Both the position numbers and the translations under genes were made by a program. Shown here in pieces: positions 39,170-45,256 of a DNA stretch of 45,256 nucleotides (within the stretch, counting starts at the first letter, position 1; every line of letters begins with the position of its first letter). Under the pieces are notes generated by a model that saw only the letters and a program-made list of their open reading frames with translations, was not told where the DNA came from and did no database searches. The DNA comes from an uncultured Oscillospiraceae bacterium (lineage in GTDB: Bacteria; Bacillota; Clostridia; Oscillospirales; Oscillospiraceae): positions 1 through 45,256 of the forward strand of contig CAJOQP010000152.1 of assembly GCA_905236515.1 (NCBI GenBank), in the 5' to 3' direction.

Positions 39170-40435
39170 TTATTCATCTTCCCAGACGAGATTGCCGCCG
39201 GAAAATGTCAGCTTACACCGACCAAAGACCCTTCGTCCGGCAAACGGTGTGCTGCGTCCTTTGGTCATGAATTCCTGCGGATCCACCACATATTCCTGAT
39301 TCAGATCAAATACCGTAAAATCAGCGGGCTTACCTGCAGCAAAGGTCTTATCGATTCCAAATCGTTTCTGAGGATTGACGGTAAGCGGATTCAGGATCTC
39401 ATCCAGCCGGAAAAGACCAGTCTTTACCAGTTCCGTGTAAAGCACCGGAAACGCAGTCTCCAGCCCCACGACACCCATGGCACTTTTCTCCAGGCCTCTT
39501 GATTTTTCCTCCGCGGAATGAGGTGCATGATCGGTGGCGATCATTTCGATGGTGCCGTCTTTCAGCCCATCACGAAGTGCCTGGCGGTCTTCTGCAGAAC
39601 GGATGGGAGGATTCATTTTGAATCTGCCATCCTCCTGGAGATCATCTTCTGTCAGAACAAGATAATGAGGAGCCGTCTCACAGGAAATGTTAAGTCCCTC
39701 CGCCTTTGCTCTGCGGATCAGTTCCACACTCTCCTTTGTGGAGATATGACAGACGTGATAACCGCACCCGGTCTGCCGGACCAGTTCAATATCTCTTTCG
39801 ATCTGTTTCCATTCGCTCTCGGAACAGATTCCGCGGTGTCCATGTTCCCTGGCATATCTTCCGTCATGGATATACCCGCCGTGGAGTAGCGTATTATCTT
39901 CACAATGTGCGACGATCAGTTTATTCAGTTCGCGGGCTTTTGACATTGCCTGCTTCATCATTCCGTCACTCTGTACGCCATGGCCATCATCGGAAAAAGC
40001 AACAACTCCCGATGCCATGCCATCCAGATCAGCAAGCTGCTCCCCCTTTTCATCCACAGTAATGCTCCCGTAAGGAAGAACCTGGATACAGGCATCCTCA
40101 CGGATGATCTTCCACTGCTCCTCCAGGTGTTCCACGCTGTCCGGAACAGGATTCAGATTCGGCATGGTACATACGGTTGTATAACCGCCTCTCGCCCCGG
40201 ACATGGAACCGGTACGGATCGTCTCCTTATAAGAAAAACCCGGCTCACGAAAGTGTACATGCACATCCGTGAAACCGGGAAACAAAAAACAATCATCCAG
40301 AGAGATAACTCTGGCGTCCATGTGATCTTCCATATTGGCGGAAAGAGAAACAACGATTCCGTCCTCGATAAGAACGTTTGTCTTTTTATGAAAATCGGAT
40401 TCCGGCAAATAAACGCCGGTAATGAGATACTTCAT
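39170..40435 (-). CDS. pyrC: dihydroorotase (class I)
   Basis: PyrC cyclises carbamoyl-aspartate. The 421-residue metalloenzyme has HVHFREPG with the two metal histidines near residue 60, CHISTKESVELI, and the C-terminal TDHAPHS and the DFTVFDL end domain. It is the first gene of the pyr operon, 17 bases before pyrK. No carA/carB or pyrR is adjacent. Confidence 0.96.
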   Translation of the reverse strand: MKYLITGVYLPESDFHKKTNVLIEDGIVVSLSANMEDHMDARVISLDDCFLFPGFTDVHVHFREPGFSYKETIRTGSMSGARGGYTTVCTMPNLNPVPDSVEHLEEQWKIIREDACIQVLPYGSITVDEKGEQLADLDGMASGVVAFSDDGHGVQSDGMMKQAMSKARELNKLIVAHCEDNTLLHGGYIHDGRYAREHGHRGICSESEWKQIERDIELVRQTGCGYHVCHISTKESVELIRRAKAEGLNISCETAPHYLVLTEDDLQEDGRFKMNPPIRSAEDRQALRDGLKDGTIEMIATDHAPHSAEEKSRGLEKSAMGVVGLETAFPVLYTELVKTGLFRLDEILNPLTVNPQKRFGIDKTFAAGKPADFTVFDLNQEYVVDPQEFMTKGRSTPFAGRRVFGRCKLTFSGGNLVWEDE

Positions 40436-40493
40436 CAGCAGTAACCTTTCTTTTGTTGCACAGAAACTCTTTCTGACGTTTTTGATTATTTAT

Positions 40494-40521
40494 ATTATAT
40501 TATACTCAAACCGAATGTAAA
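40494..40521 (-). promoter_or_regulatory. promoter of the pyr operon
   Basis: -35 TTTACA (40521-40516), 16-base spacer and consensus -10 TATAAT (40499-40494). The leader to pyrC is about 50 bases and has no hairpin pair of the PyrR attenuator kind. Overlapping TATAAT-like repeats could allow start-site slippage. Confidence 0.8.
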
Positions 40522-40942
40522 TGGAATACACCAACATATCCAAGCTTTCGCAAAGTTTTTTTGTCATTATTTGTCGCTTTAGACTATCCCGTTCCACGAC
40601 ATGATGTTGCCGCATGGAAATATCACCGCAAAATATAGTGGAAACTGCAGACGGATCTTACTCAAAAGACCTGTTGTAACCGGTTTGCCGCTTTAATTGG
40701 GTGAATTATTGAATTATTATACCATGGATTCCCCATTATTTGTCTATAATCCACCTTGACCCAGTCCTTATGCGGTGATATCATTACAAACAATCAACTG
40801 AATATTGCAATTAAAAGATAGAGGCGCAATTGTCATCAGTAATATGATTGGAAAGCTTTCGCACAGCATTGATCATATGAAAGGGGCCGTTGCCGAAGTG
40901 AAGGAATGCGAATCCTTTGCTGGGCAGTCGGATAAGATCCGG
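40522..40942. other. gene-poor gap between the pyr and dap promoters
   Basis: About 420 bases without a convincing gene. A plus-strand frame of 43 codons (40844-40975, starting MIGKLSHSIDHMKG) has no ribosome site and matches nothing I recognise; it may be the remains of a lost gene. The 11-mer AAGCTTTCGCA occurs twice, near 40550 and 40853. The rest is A/T-rich spacer. Confidence 0.5.
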
Positions 40943-40972
40943 CTGACTGTCGCATTGGCGGAGTGCTATAAT
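40943..40972 (+). promoter_or_regulatory. promoter of the dap-lysC operon
   Basis: A consensus -10 TATAAT (40967-40972) has TG one base before it, and CTGACT (40943-40948) lies at an 18-base spacing. It lies inside the end of a doubtful 43-codon frame. The transcript would begin near 40979. Confidence 0.62.
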
Positions 40973-41010
40973 TAATTGATAATTCTGTTTTCATGAATTG
41001 TTATGACTTG

Positions 41011-41034
41011 CCGATGCACCTGCATCGGTTTTTT
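41011..41034 (+). terminator. intrinsic terminator in the dapA leader (possible attenuator)
   Basis: CCGATGC pairs with GCATCGG around ACCT and is followed by six T, about 35 bases after the predicted start and about 50 before dapA. No lysine riboswitch fits in this short leader. Either it ends an upstream transcript or it attenuates the dap operon. Confidence 0.75.
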
Positions 41035-41085
41035 CATATCTGTAAATTGCAGTAGTTGAAAATCATTATTTGGAGGAACAACACC

Positions 41086-41976
41086 ATGACATCCAATCCC
41101 ATTTTCCGCGGCGTAGCAACCGCACTGGTCACACCCACCACCGAAAACGGAGTCGATTACGAGGCCCTCGGTCGTCTCATTGACTGGCAGATCGAAGAAG
41201 GAATCAATGCTCTTGTCATTGCCGGCACCACCGGCGAAGGCTCTACCCTCACCGTGGAAGAGCACAAAGAAGTGATCCGTTATTCCGTTCAGCGCGTCAA
41301 TCACCGCATCCCCGTTATCGGAGGAACCGGTTCCAATGACACTTCTACTGCTATCGAACTGACAAAAAGCGCATGTGAAGACGGCGTCGATGCCTGTCTC
41401 GTCGTTACCCCTTATTACAACAAGGCAACACAGAATGGTCTGATTGCCATGTATAAGGCGATTGCGGATGCCTCCACAAAACCCATCATCATGTATAACG
41501 TTCCTTCCCGTACCGGTGTTAATATTGAGCCGTCCACTTATGCCGCTTTGGCAGGATATCCAAATATTGCCGCCATCAAGGAAGCAAACGGCAACATCTC
41601 CAAGATCGTGGAGGCAGCCGGTGCCATCGGCGATCAGCTGGATATGTATTCCGGTAATGACGATCAGGTTGTTCCCATCCTGTCCATGGGCGGCAGCGGC
41701 GTTATCTCTGTTGTCTCTAACGTAGCTCCCCGCCGTACCGTTGAGATGTGCGACCGTTATTTCGCCGGAGACGTTGCCGGCGCCGCCGAGATTCAGTGTG
41801 AACTGCTTCCTCTGATCCGTGCCCTGTTCTGCGAAGTCAATCCGATCCCGGTCAAGGCTGCCATGGCGGCAATGGGATATTGCAAAAACTATCTGCGCAT
41901 GCCTCTGTGCCCCATGTCCGAAGCAAATGAAAGTGCAATGCTTCAGATCATGCGTGACATGGGAATTCTCCAGTGA
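41086..41976 (+). CDS. dapA: 4-hydroxy-tetrahydrodipicolinate synthase
   Basis: DapA condenses pyruvate with aspartate semialdehyde, the first step unique to lysine/DAP. The 296-residue TIM-barrel enzyme has GTTGEGSTLT (47-56), Tyr137 in MYNVPSRTG and the Schiff-base Lys165 in AAIKEANG. The ATG at 41086 follows GGAGG by nine bases; a frame start at 41056 lies before that site. It is the first gene of dapA-dapB-dapH-lysC. Codons end in C more often than in the minus-strand genes, perhaps reflecting high expression. Confidence 0.97.
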   Translation: MTSNPIFRGVATALVTPTTENGVDYEALGRLIDWQIEEGINALVIAGTTGEGSTLTVEEHKEVIRYSVQRVNHRIPVIGGTGSNDTSTAIELTKSACEDGVDACLVVTPYYNKATQNGLIAMYKAIADASTKPIIMYNVPSRTGVNIEPSTYAALAGYPNIAAIKEANGNISKIVEAAGAIGDQLDMYSGNDDQVVPILSMGGSGVISVVSNVAPRRTVEMCDRYFAGDVAGAAEIQCELLPLIRALFCEVNPIPVKAAMAAMGYCKNYLRMPLCPMSEANESAMLQIMRDMGILQ

Positions 41977-42006
41977 TATTATCTTAAAAAGAATCATCTT
42001 TACTGT

Positions 42007-42036
42007 CCATGCCGGGATTATATGATTCCGGCATGG
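42007..42036 (+). repeat. stem-loop between dapA and dapB
   Basis: CCATGCCGG (42007-42015) and CCGGCATGG (42028-42036) form a perfect nine-base stem around a 12-base loop. Only ATTGTTC follows, so termination would be weak. It may stabilise the dapA end or lower expression of later genes. Confidence 0.65.
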
Positions 42037-42079
42037 ATTGTTCATAACGTACCTATTCAATGAAAGAGGAGAATAAAAT

Positions 42080-42820
42080 ATGAGACTGATTGTGACCGCC
42101 TGCACCGGGCATATGGGTGCCATTGTCTGTGATCTGATCGAAGAGGGGTTTGAAAACCATACGCTGGCCGCAAAGACAAGCCGCCATTGTGAAGAAAACG
42201 GTGTAGACCGCTGCTACAAGAACATCAACGATTTTGATGGCGAAGCTGACTGCGTTGTGGATTTTTCCCATCACGAAGCAATCGGCGAGATCCTCGATTA
42301 CTGTGTCCGCCGCAATCTTCCGATTGTGATCGGAACTACCGGCTTTACCGAGGAAGAGATGGCTCTGATCCATTCTGCTTCCGAAAAGATCCCCGTGTTC
42401 CAGTCCGCCAACATGTCGGTTGGCATCGCACTTCTTCGCAAGCTTGCCAAACAGACTGCCGTTATGTTCCCCGATGCGGATATCGAGATCGTGGAAAAAC
42501 ATCATCATCGAAAACTGGATGCCCCCAGCGGCACTGCCCTTCTTCTTGCACAGAGTATCGCTGAAGTACGGGAAAATGCCGTTTTTAATGAAGGTCGAAG
42601 CGGTCACGCCAAACGCACCCCGGAAGAGATCGGGATCCATGCGATCCGTATTGGAAACGAAGTGGGCACGCACGAAATACTCATCAGCAACGGAAACGAG
42701 ACCATTACACTGAAACATGAAGCTGAAAACCGGGCCTTGTTTGCTCAGGGAGCACTGAAGGCAGCTTCTTTCATGGAAGGTAAAGAGCCTGGCTTCTACA
42801 ACATGGATAATATGGTTTAA
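42080..42820 (+). CDS. dapB: 4-hydroxy-tetrahydrodipicolinate reductase
   Basis: DapB reduces the DapA product with NAD(P)H. The 246-residue protein has an N-terminal nucleotide fold where the usual GRMG reads GHMG (10-13), the GTTGFTEEE segment and the substrate motif [15 protein letters not shown] (139-153), which keeps the catalytic His and Lys. AGAGGAG precedes the ATG. It lies 103 bases after dapA. Confidence 0.95.
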   Translation: MRLIVTACTGHMGAIVCDLIEEGFENHTLAAKTSRHCEENGVDRCYKNINDFDGEADCVVDFSHHEAIGEILDYCVRRNLPIVIGTTGFTEEEMALIHSASEKIPVFQSANMSVGIALLRKLAKQTAVMFPDADIEIVEKHHHRKLDAPSGTALLLAQSIAEVRENAVFNEGRSGHAKRTPEEIGIHAIRIGNEVGTHEILISNGNETITLKHEAENRALFAQGALKAASFMEGKEPGFYNMDNMV

Positions 42821-42833
42821 AGGAGAACGGATC

Positions 42834-43526
42834 ATGAACGCTCAGGAGATTATAAACATTATTGCAACATCGGAAAAGAAAACTCCTGTCAAATGCTACA
42901 TCAAAGAAAAAGAAGCCATTGATTACGGCTCTTCCAAAGTATTCGGCAGTGAGGACAAAATCGTCTTCGGCGAATGGAATGAACTGAAACCGATCCTGGA
43001 AGCCAACGCTGACAAGATCGAGGACATCGTGATCGAAAACAACTGCCGCAACAGTGCGATCCCCATGCTGGATCTGAAAAATATCAACGCCCGCATCGAG
43101 CCGGGTGCCATCATCCGCGACAACGTAGAGATCGGAAACAATGCCGTTATCATGATGGGGGCCGTGATCAACATCGGTGCAGTCGTTGGTGAAGGCACCA
43201 TGATCGATATGGGCGCACTTCTTGGCGGACGTGCCATCGTAAAGAACCACTGCCACATCGGAGCCAATGCCGTTCTCGCCGGAGTAATCGAACCCGCATC
43301 CGCGACTCCGGTCATTATTGAAGATGACGTAATGGTCGGTGCCAATGCTGTCATCATTGAAGGTGTTCATGTCGGCAAGAATGCAGTGATCGCTGCCGGT
43401 GCAGTCGTACTGGAAGACGTTCCTGACAACGCTGTGGTTGCCGGGTGCCCGGCCAAGATCATCAAGATGAAAGACGAGAAGACCACGCAGAAGACCGCAC
43501 TCATCGACGCTTTGCGCACCCTCTAA
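42834..43526 (+). CDS. dapH: tetrahydrodipicolinate N-acetyltransferase
   Basis: DapH starts the acetylase branch of DAP synthesis. The 230-residue protein is a left-handed beta-helix enzyme with [14 protein letters not shown]-like sequence ([19 protein letters not shown]), [16 protein letters not shown] and NCHIGA-like [18 protein letters not shown], close to B. subtilis YkuQ/DapH. AAAGGAG precedes the ATG, 13 bases after dapB. The partner deacetylase DapL and aminotransferase PatA are not in the window. Confidence 0.96.
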   Translation: MNAQEIINIIATSEKKTPVKCYIKEKEAIDYGSSKVFGSEDKIVFGEWNELKPILEANADKIEDIVIENNCRNSAIPMLDLKNINARIEPGAIIRDNVEIGNNAVIMMGAVINIGAVVGEGTMIDMGALLGGRAIVKNHCHIGANAVLAGVIEPASATPVIIEDDVMVGANAVIIEGVHVGKNAVIAAGAVVLEDVPDNAVVAGCPAKIIKMKDEKTTQKTALIDALRTL

Positions 43527-43557
43527 TCAATACCAAAGACAAAGGAGCCATCTCAAC

Positions 43558-44877
43558 GTGAGTATACGTGTAACGAAATTCGGCGGCACTTCCCTGGCGT
43601 CCGCAGAACAATTCCGTAAGGTAAAGGAAATCATCATGAGTCATCCGGATCGCCGCTATGTTGTAGCTTCGGCACCGGGCAAACGCTTTTCCGACGACAT
43701 CAAAGTTACGGATCTGCTAAACGAAAGCTATCGTCTGGCTGCCGCCTCGGAAGATTATCATCCGGTTCTTCAGAAGATTCATGACAGGTTTTCCGATATT
43801 CTGACGGAATTGTCAATCCCTGATTTTCCTCTCGATGAGGAAATCGAGATTATTGCGAAACATCTTGGGATATCACCCAATGCCGATTATCTTGCCAGCC
43901 GCGGGGAATACCTGAACTCCAAGATTCTGGCATCTTTTCTTGGATATACATTTGTGGATCCGGCCGGACTGATTCTGTTTGATGACAACGGAAATCTGGA
44001 CAGTGCTGCTACACGTACGAAACTCGGAGAGAGACTCGGCGAAGTGGAACGGGCCGTCGTAGCAGGTTTTTATGGTTCCTATTATGACGGAACGGTAAAG
44101 ACATTCTCCCGTGGAGGATCCGACATCACCGGATCTCTTGTCGCTCAAAGCGTCAAGGCCGATATCTATGAAAACTGGACGGATGTTTCCGGTATGCTGG
44201 CTGCGGACCCTCGGATCGTCGAAAATCCGGTCCCTATCGACTATATCAGCTATCAGGAGTTGAGAGAGCTGTCTTATATGGGAGCTTCCGTTCTTCATGA
44301 AGATGCTGTCTTCCCTGTTCGGGAATCCGGCATTCCGATCAACATTCGAAACACCAATCGTCCGGAAGATCCCGGTACCATGATCATGGCCAAGCTCAAA
44401 CCTGAAATGTCCCGCAATACCGTTACGGGAATCGCAGGAAAAAAGGGATTCAGTATCATTCAGATTGAAAAAGCTCTTATGAATAACGAGGTCGGTTACG
44501 TAGCCAAGCTTCTCGGCATCCTGGCAAAATACGAGATCTCCTTTGACCATGTTCCAACCGGTATCGATACCGTATCCGTTGTGGTGGATACCGATACTCT
44601 TCAGCCGGTAAAACGGGAAGTCGTTCATGAGATCTTTACAGAACTGGAACCGGACACGCTGTTCGTGGAAAACGGCATTTCCCTGATCGCTGTTGTCGGT
44701 CTTGGCATGATCCGCACTAAAGGCGTGGCTGCAAGGACGCTGAAAGCGATCTCCGATGCAGATATCAATATCCGCATGCTGGATCAGGGCTCCAGCGAAC
44801 TGAATATCATCCTCGGCGTTAACGATGATGATTATGAAAAAGCGATTCGAAGCATATACAAGGAACTGTGGTCCTGA
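43558..44877 (+). CDS. lysC: aspartate kinase
   Basis: LysC phosphorylates aspartate, the entry to lysine, threonine and methionine synthesis. The 439-residue enzyme starts with KFGGTSLAS, has FSRGGSDITGSLVA and DVSGMLAADPRIV in the kinase domain, and two ACT domains after about residue 295 for feedback control (GFSIIQIEKALM and ISLIAVVGLGM). The start is GTG at 43558 with AAAGGAG upstream. As part of the dap operon it is probably the lysine-sensitive form. It is the last gene before the insertion sequence. Confidence 0.95.
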   Translation: MSIRVTKFGGTSLASAEQFRKVKEIIMSHPDRRYVVASAPGKRFSDDIKVTDLLNESYRLAAASEDYHPVLQKIHDRFSDILTELSIPDFPLDEEIEIIAKHLGISPNADYLASRGEYLNSKILASFLGYTFVDPAGLILFDDNGNLDSAATRTKLGERLGEVERAVVAGFYGSYYDGTVKTFSRGGSDITGSLVAQSVKADIYENWTDVSGMLAADPRIVENPVPIDYISYQELRELSYMGASVLHEDAVFPVRESGIPINIRNTNRPEDPGTMIMAKLKPEMSRNTVTGIAGKKGFSIIQIEKALMNNEVGYVAKLLGILAKYEISFDHVPTGIDTVSVVVDTDTLQPVKREVVHEIFTELEPDTLFVENGISLIAVVGLGMIRTKGVAARTLKAISDADINIRMLDQGSSELNIILGVNDDDYEKAIRSIYKELWS

Positions 44878-44948
44878 CACCTGACAAATAAAAAGATCCT
44901 CCGATCGTGAACTGCTACCCGTCAAGCGGACAATGAAATAAAAAAAGA

Positions 44949-44987
44949 TTTTTCTAGTACCATTCTTTGTGATGGTACTAGTTTTTT
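44949..44987. terminator. bidirectional terminator within the IS end
   Basis: CTAGTACCAT (44954-44963) and ATGGTACTAG (44972-44981) form a perfect ten-base stem with an eight-base loop. Six T follow on the plus strand and TTTTT lies on the minus side. It ends both lysC readthrough and the transposase gene, whose stop overlaps the T run. Confidence 0.88.
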
Positions 44988-45256
44988 ATGCCGCGAGATA
45001 CATCTCGTGTTTTTCCATTGGAGATAGTATTCCAAGATTTCGCTGCAATCTTTCGTTGTTGTAATAGTCAATATAGTCCATAATCATCTGCACCAGAGAA
45101 TCACGATCTCTAAACTTTTTCCCGTAGTATCTTTCTCGTTTTATGATGCCCCAAAACCCTTCCATAGGGCCGTTGTCAATGCACTTGCCAACGCGAGACA
45201 TGCTTTGGATCATTCCGGCGCCCTCCAGCTTTCTGTGAAACGTTCGGTTGGTGTAC
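44986..45256 (-). CDS. IS3-family transposase OrfB, C-terminal part (partial)
   Basis: The frame is open from the right edge to the stop at 44986. It begins YTNRTFHRKLEGAGM and runs through the integrase core motif NGPMEGFWGIIKRE, whose Glu is the last residue of the DDE triad, into DYIDYYNNERLQRNLG and SPMEKHEMYLAA. These are standard for the IS150 group of IS3. An internal ATG at 45213 is not the true start. The N-terminal half and OrfA lie outside the window. Confidence 0.92.
   Translation of the reverse strand, partial: YTNRTFHRKLEGAGMIQSMSRVGKCIDNGPMEGFWGIIKRERYYGKKFRDRDSLVQMIMDYIDYYNNERLQRNLGILSPMEKHEMYLAA

Larger units (their letters stand above)
44908..45256 (-). mobile_element. IS3-family (IS150-like) insertion sequence, cut by the right edge
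   Basis: The proposed end TGAACTGCTACCCGTCAAGC (44908-44927, continuing GGACAATGAAAT) resembles the end of E. coli IS150, which begins TGTACTGCACCC and continues with GGACGATGAAAT. The element holds a hairpin terminator and the 3' part of a DDE transposase on the minus strand. It begins 30 bases after lysC. Target duplication cannot be checked, since the other end lies outside. Confidence 0.75.

Noticed and set aside
40436-40493. PyrR-binding attenuator in the pyr leader
   Set aside because: No inverted repeats or T run are present in the leader; it is too short for an antiterminator/terminator pair.
40546-40863. Repeated AAGCTTTCGCA as a mobile-element or attachment repeat
   Set aside because: Only 11 bases are shared, the flanks diverge at once and nothing between looks like an integrated element.
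40976-41085. Lysine riboswitch before dapA
   Set aside because: The leader is about 110 bases and lacks the long five-helix L-box layout; only one short terminator hairpin is seen.
40972-42123. Minus-strand frame of 383 codons over dapA
   Set aside because: DapA on the plus strand is certain from its catalytic motifs; the antisense frame is low-complexity Gly/Asn/Asp-rich sequence typical of mirrored codons.
43873-44925. Minus-strand frame of 350 codons over lysC
   Set aside because: Antisense shadow of a certain aspartate kinase gene; no domain recognised.

Overview
The window is a stretch of chromosome from a low-to-mid GC Firmicute. The class Clostridia is most likely, perhaps near Lachnospiraceae or a related family. 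The evidence is Shine-Dalgarno sites of the GGAGG type before almost every gene, an alanyl T-box leader, and Firmicute-type families (NrdR, RNase M5, DapH, the PyrK/PyrD pair, RsfS, folate-type TrmFO). Classic Clostridia gene order is also present (rnc-radical SAM-smc-ftsY and yhbY-nadD-yqeK-rsfS). Species identity is not resolvable by eye. Nearly everything is housekeeping. About 40 genes are called: most on the minus strand, one proXp-like gene and a four-gene lysine operon on the plus strand, and IS-like sequence at both edges.

Layout from left to right. At 1-203 there is a possible transposase start running off the left edge, a stem-loop, and the terminator of the first operon. At 204-4103 a minus-strand operon reads nrdR, a NagB-like gene, glmM, a GlmU-C-like acetyltransferase and a DJ-1/PfpI gene; it centres on amino-sugar and UDP-GlcNAc precursors. 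At 4155-9180 come holA-rnmV, then T-box-controlled alaS with a HIT gene. At 9180-13850 a promoter drives sir2, wecG/tagA, tmk and mltG, followed by a U32 tRNA-hydroxylation gene. At 13880-16306 lie guaB and a Cof-type HAD phosphatase. A plus-strand proXp-like editing gene (16537-17094) converges on rpsU.

From 33907 back to 17133 runs a very long minus-strand gene train: topA-trmFO-plsX-rnc-radical SAM-smc-ftsY-rdgB-yhbY-nadD::yqeK-lcp-rsfS-leuS-rpsU. Spacers are tiny or overlapping, and no clear internal terminator is seen. It joins topology and segregation, tRNA and rRNA maturation, membrane lipid and NAD synthesis, envelope assembly and ribosome control. A SpoU methyltransferase (33940-34686) separates this train from a complete UMP-branch operon, pyrC-pyrK-pyrD-pyrF-pyrE-pyrB-pyrI (34792-40435), which has its own promoter and no visible PyrR attenuator. 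After a gene-poor gap (40522-40943) the plus-strand dapA-dapB-dapH-lysC operon makes lysine/DAP precursors. It starts behind a short leader that carries an intrinsic terminator. An IS3-family (IS150-like) element begins 30 bases after lysC and runs off the right edge.

The most unusual items are four. (1) A NagB homolog in the glmM operon has lost the catalytic Asp and His and the sugar-phosphate loop. (2) The SMC protein has coiled-coil arms about 80-90 residues shorter than usual on both sides. (3) NadD and YqeK are fused in one protein. (4) Several intrinsic terminators sit directly against the ribosome-binding site of the next gene. No CRISPR array, prophage, tRNA or rRNA gene, or obvious new defence system is visible.
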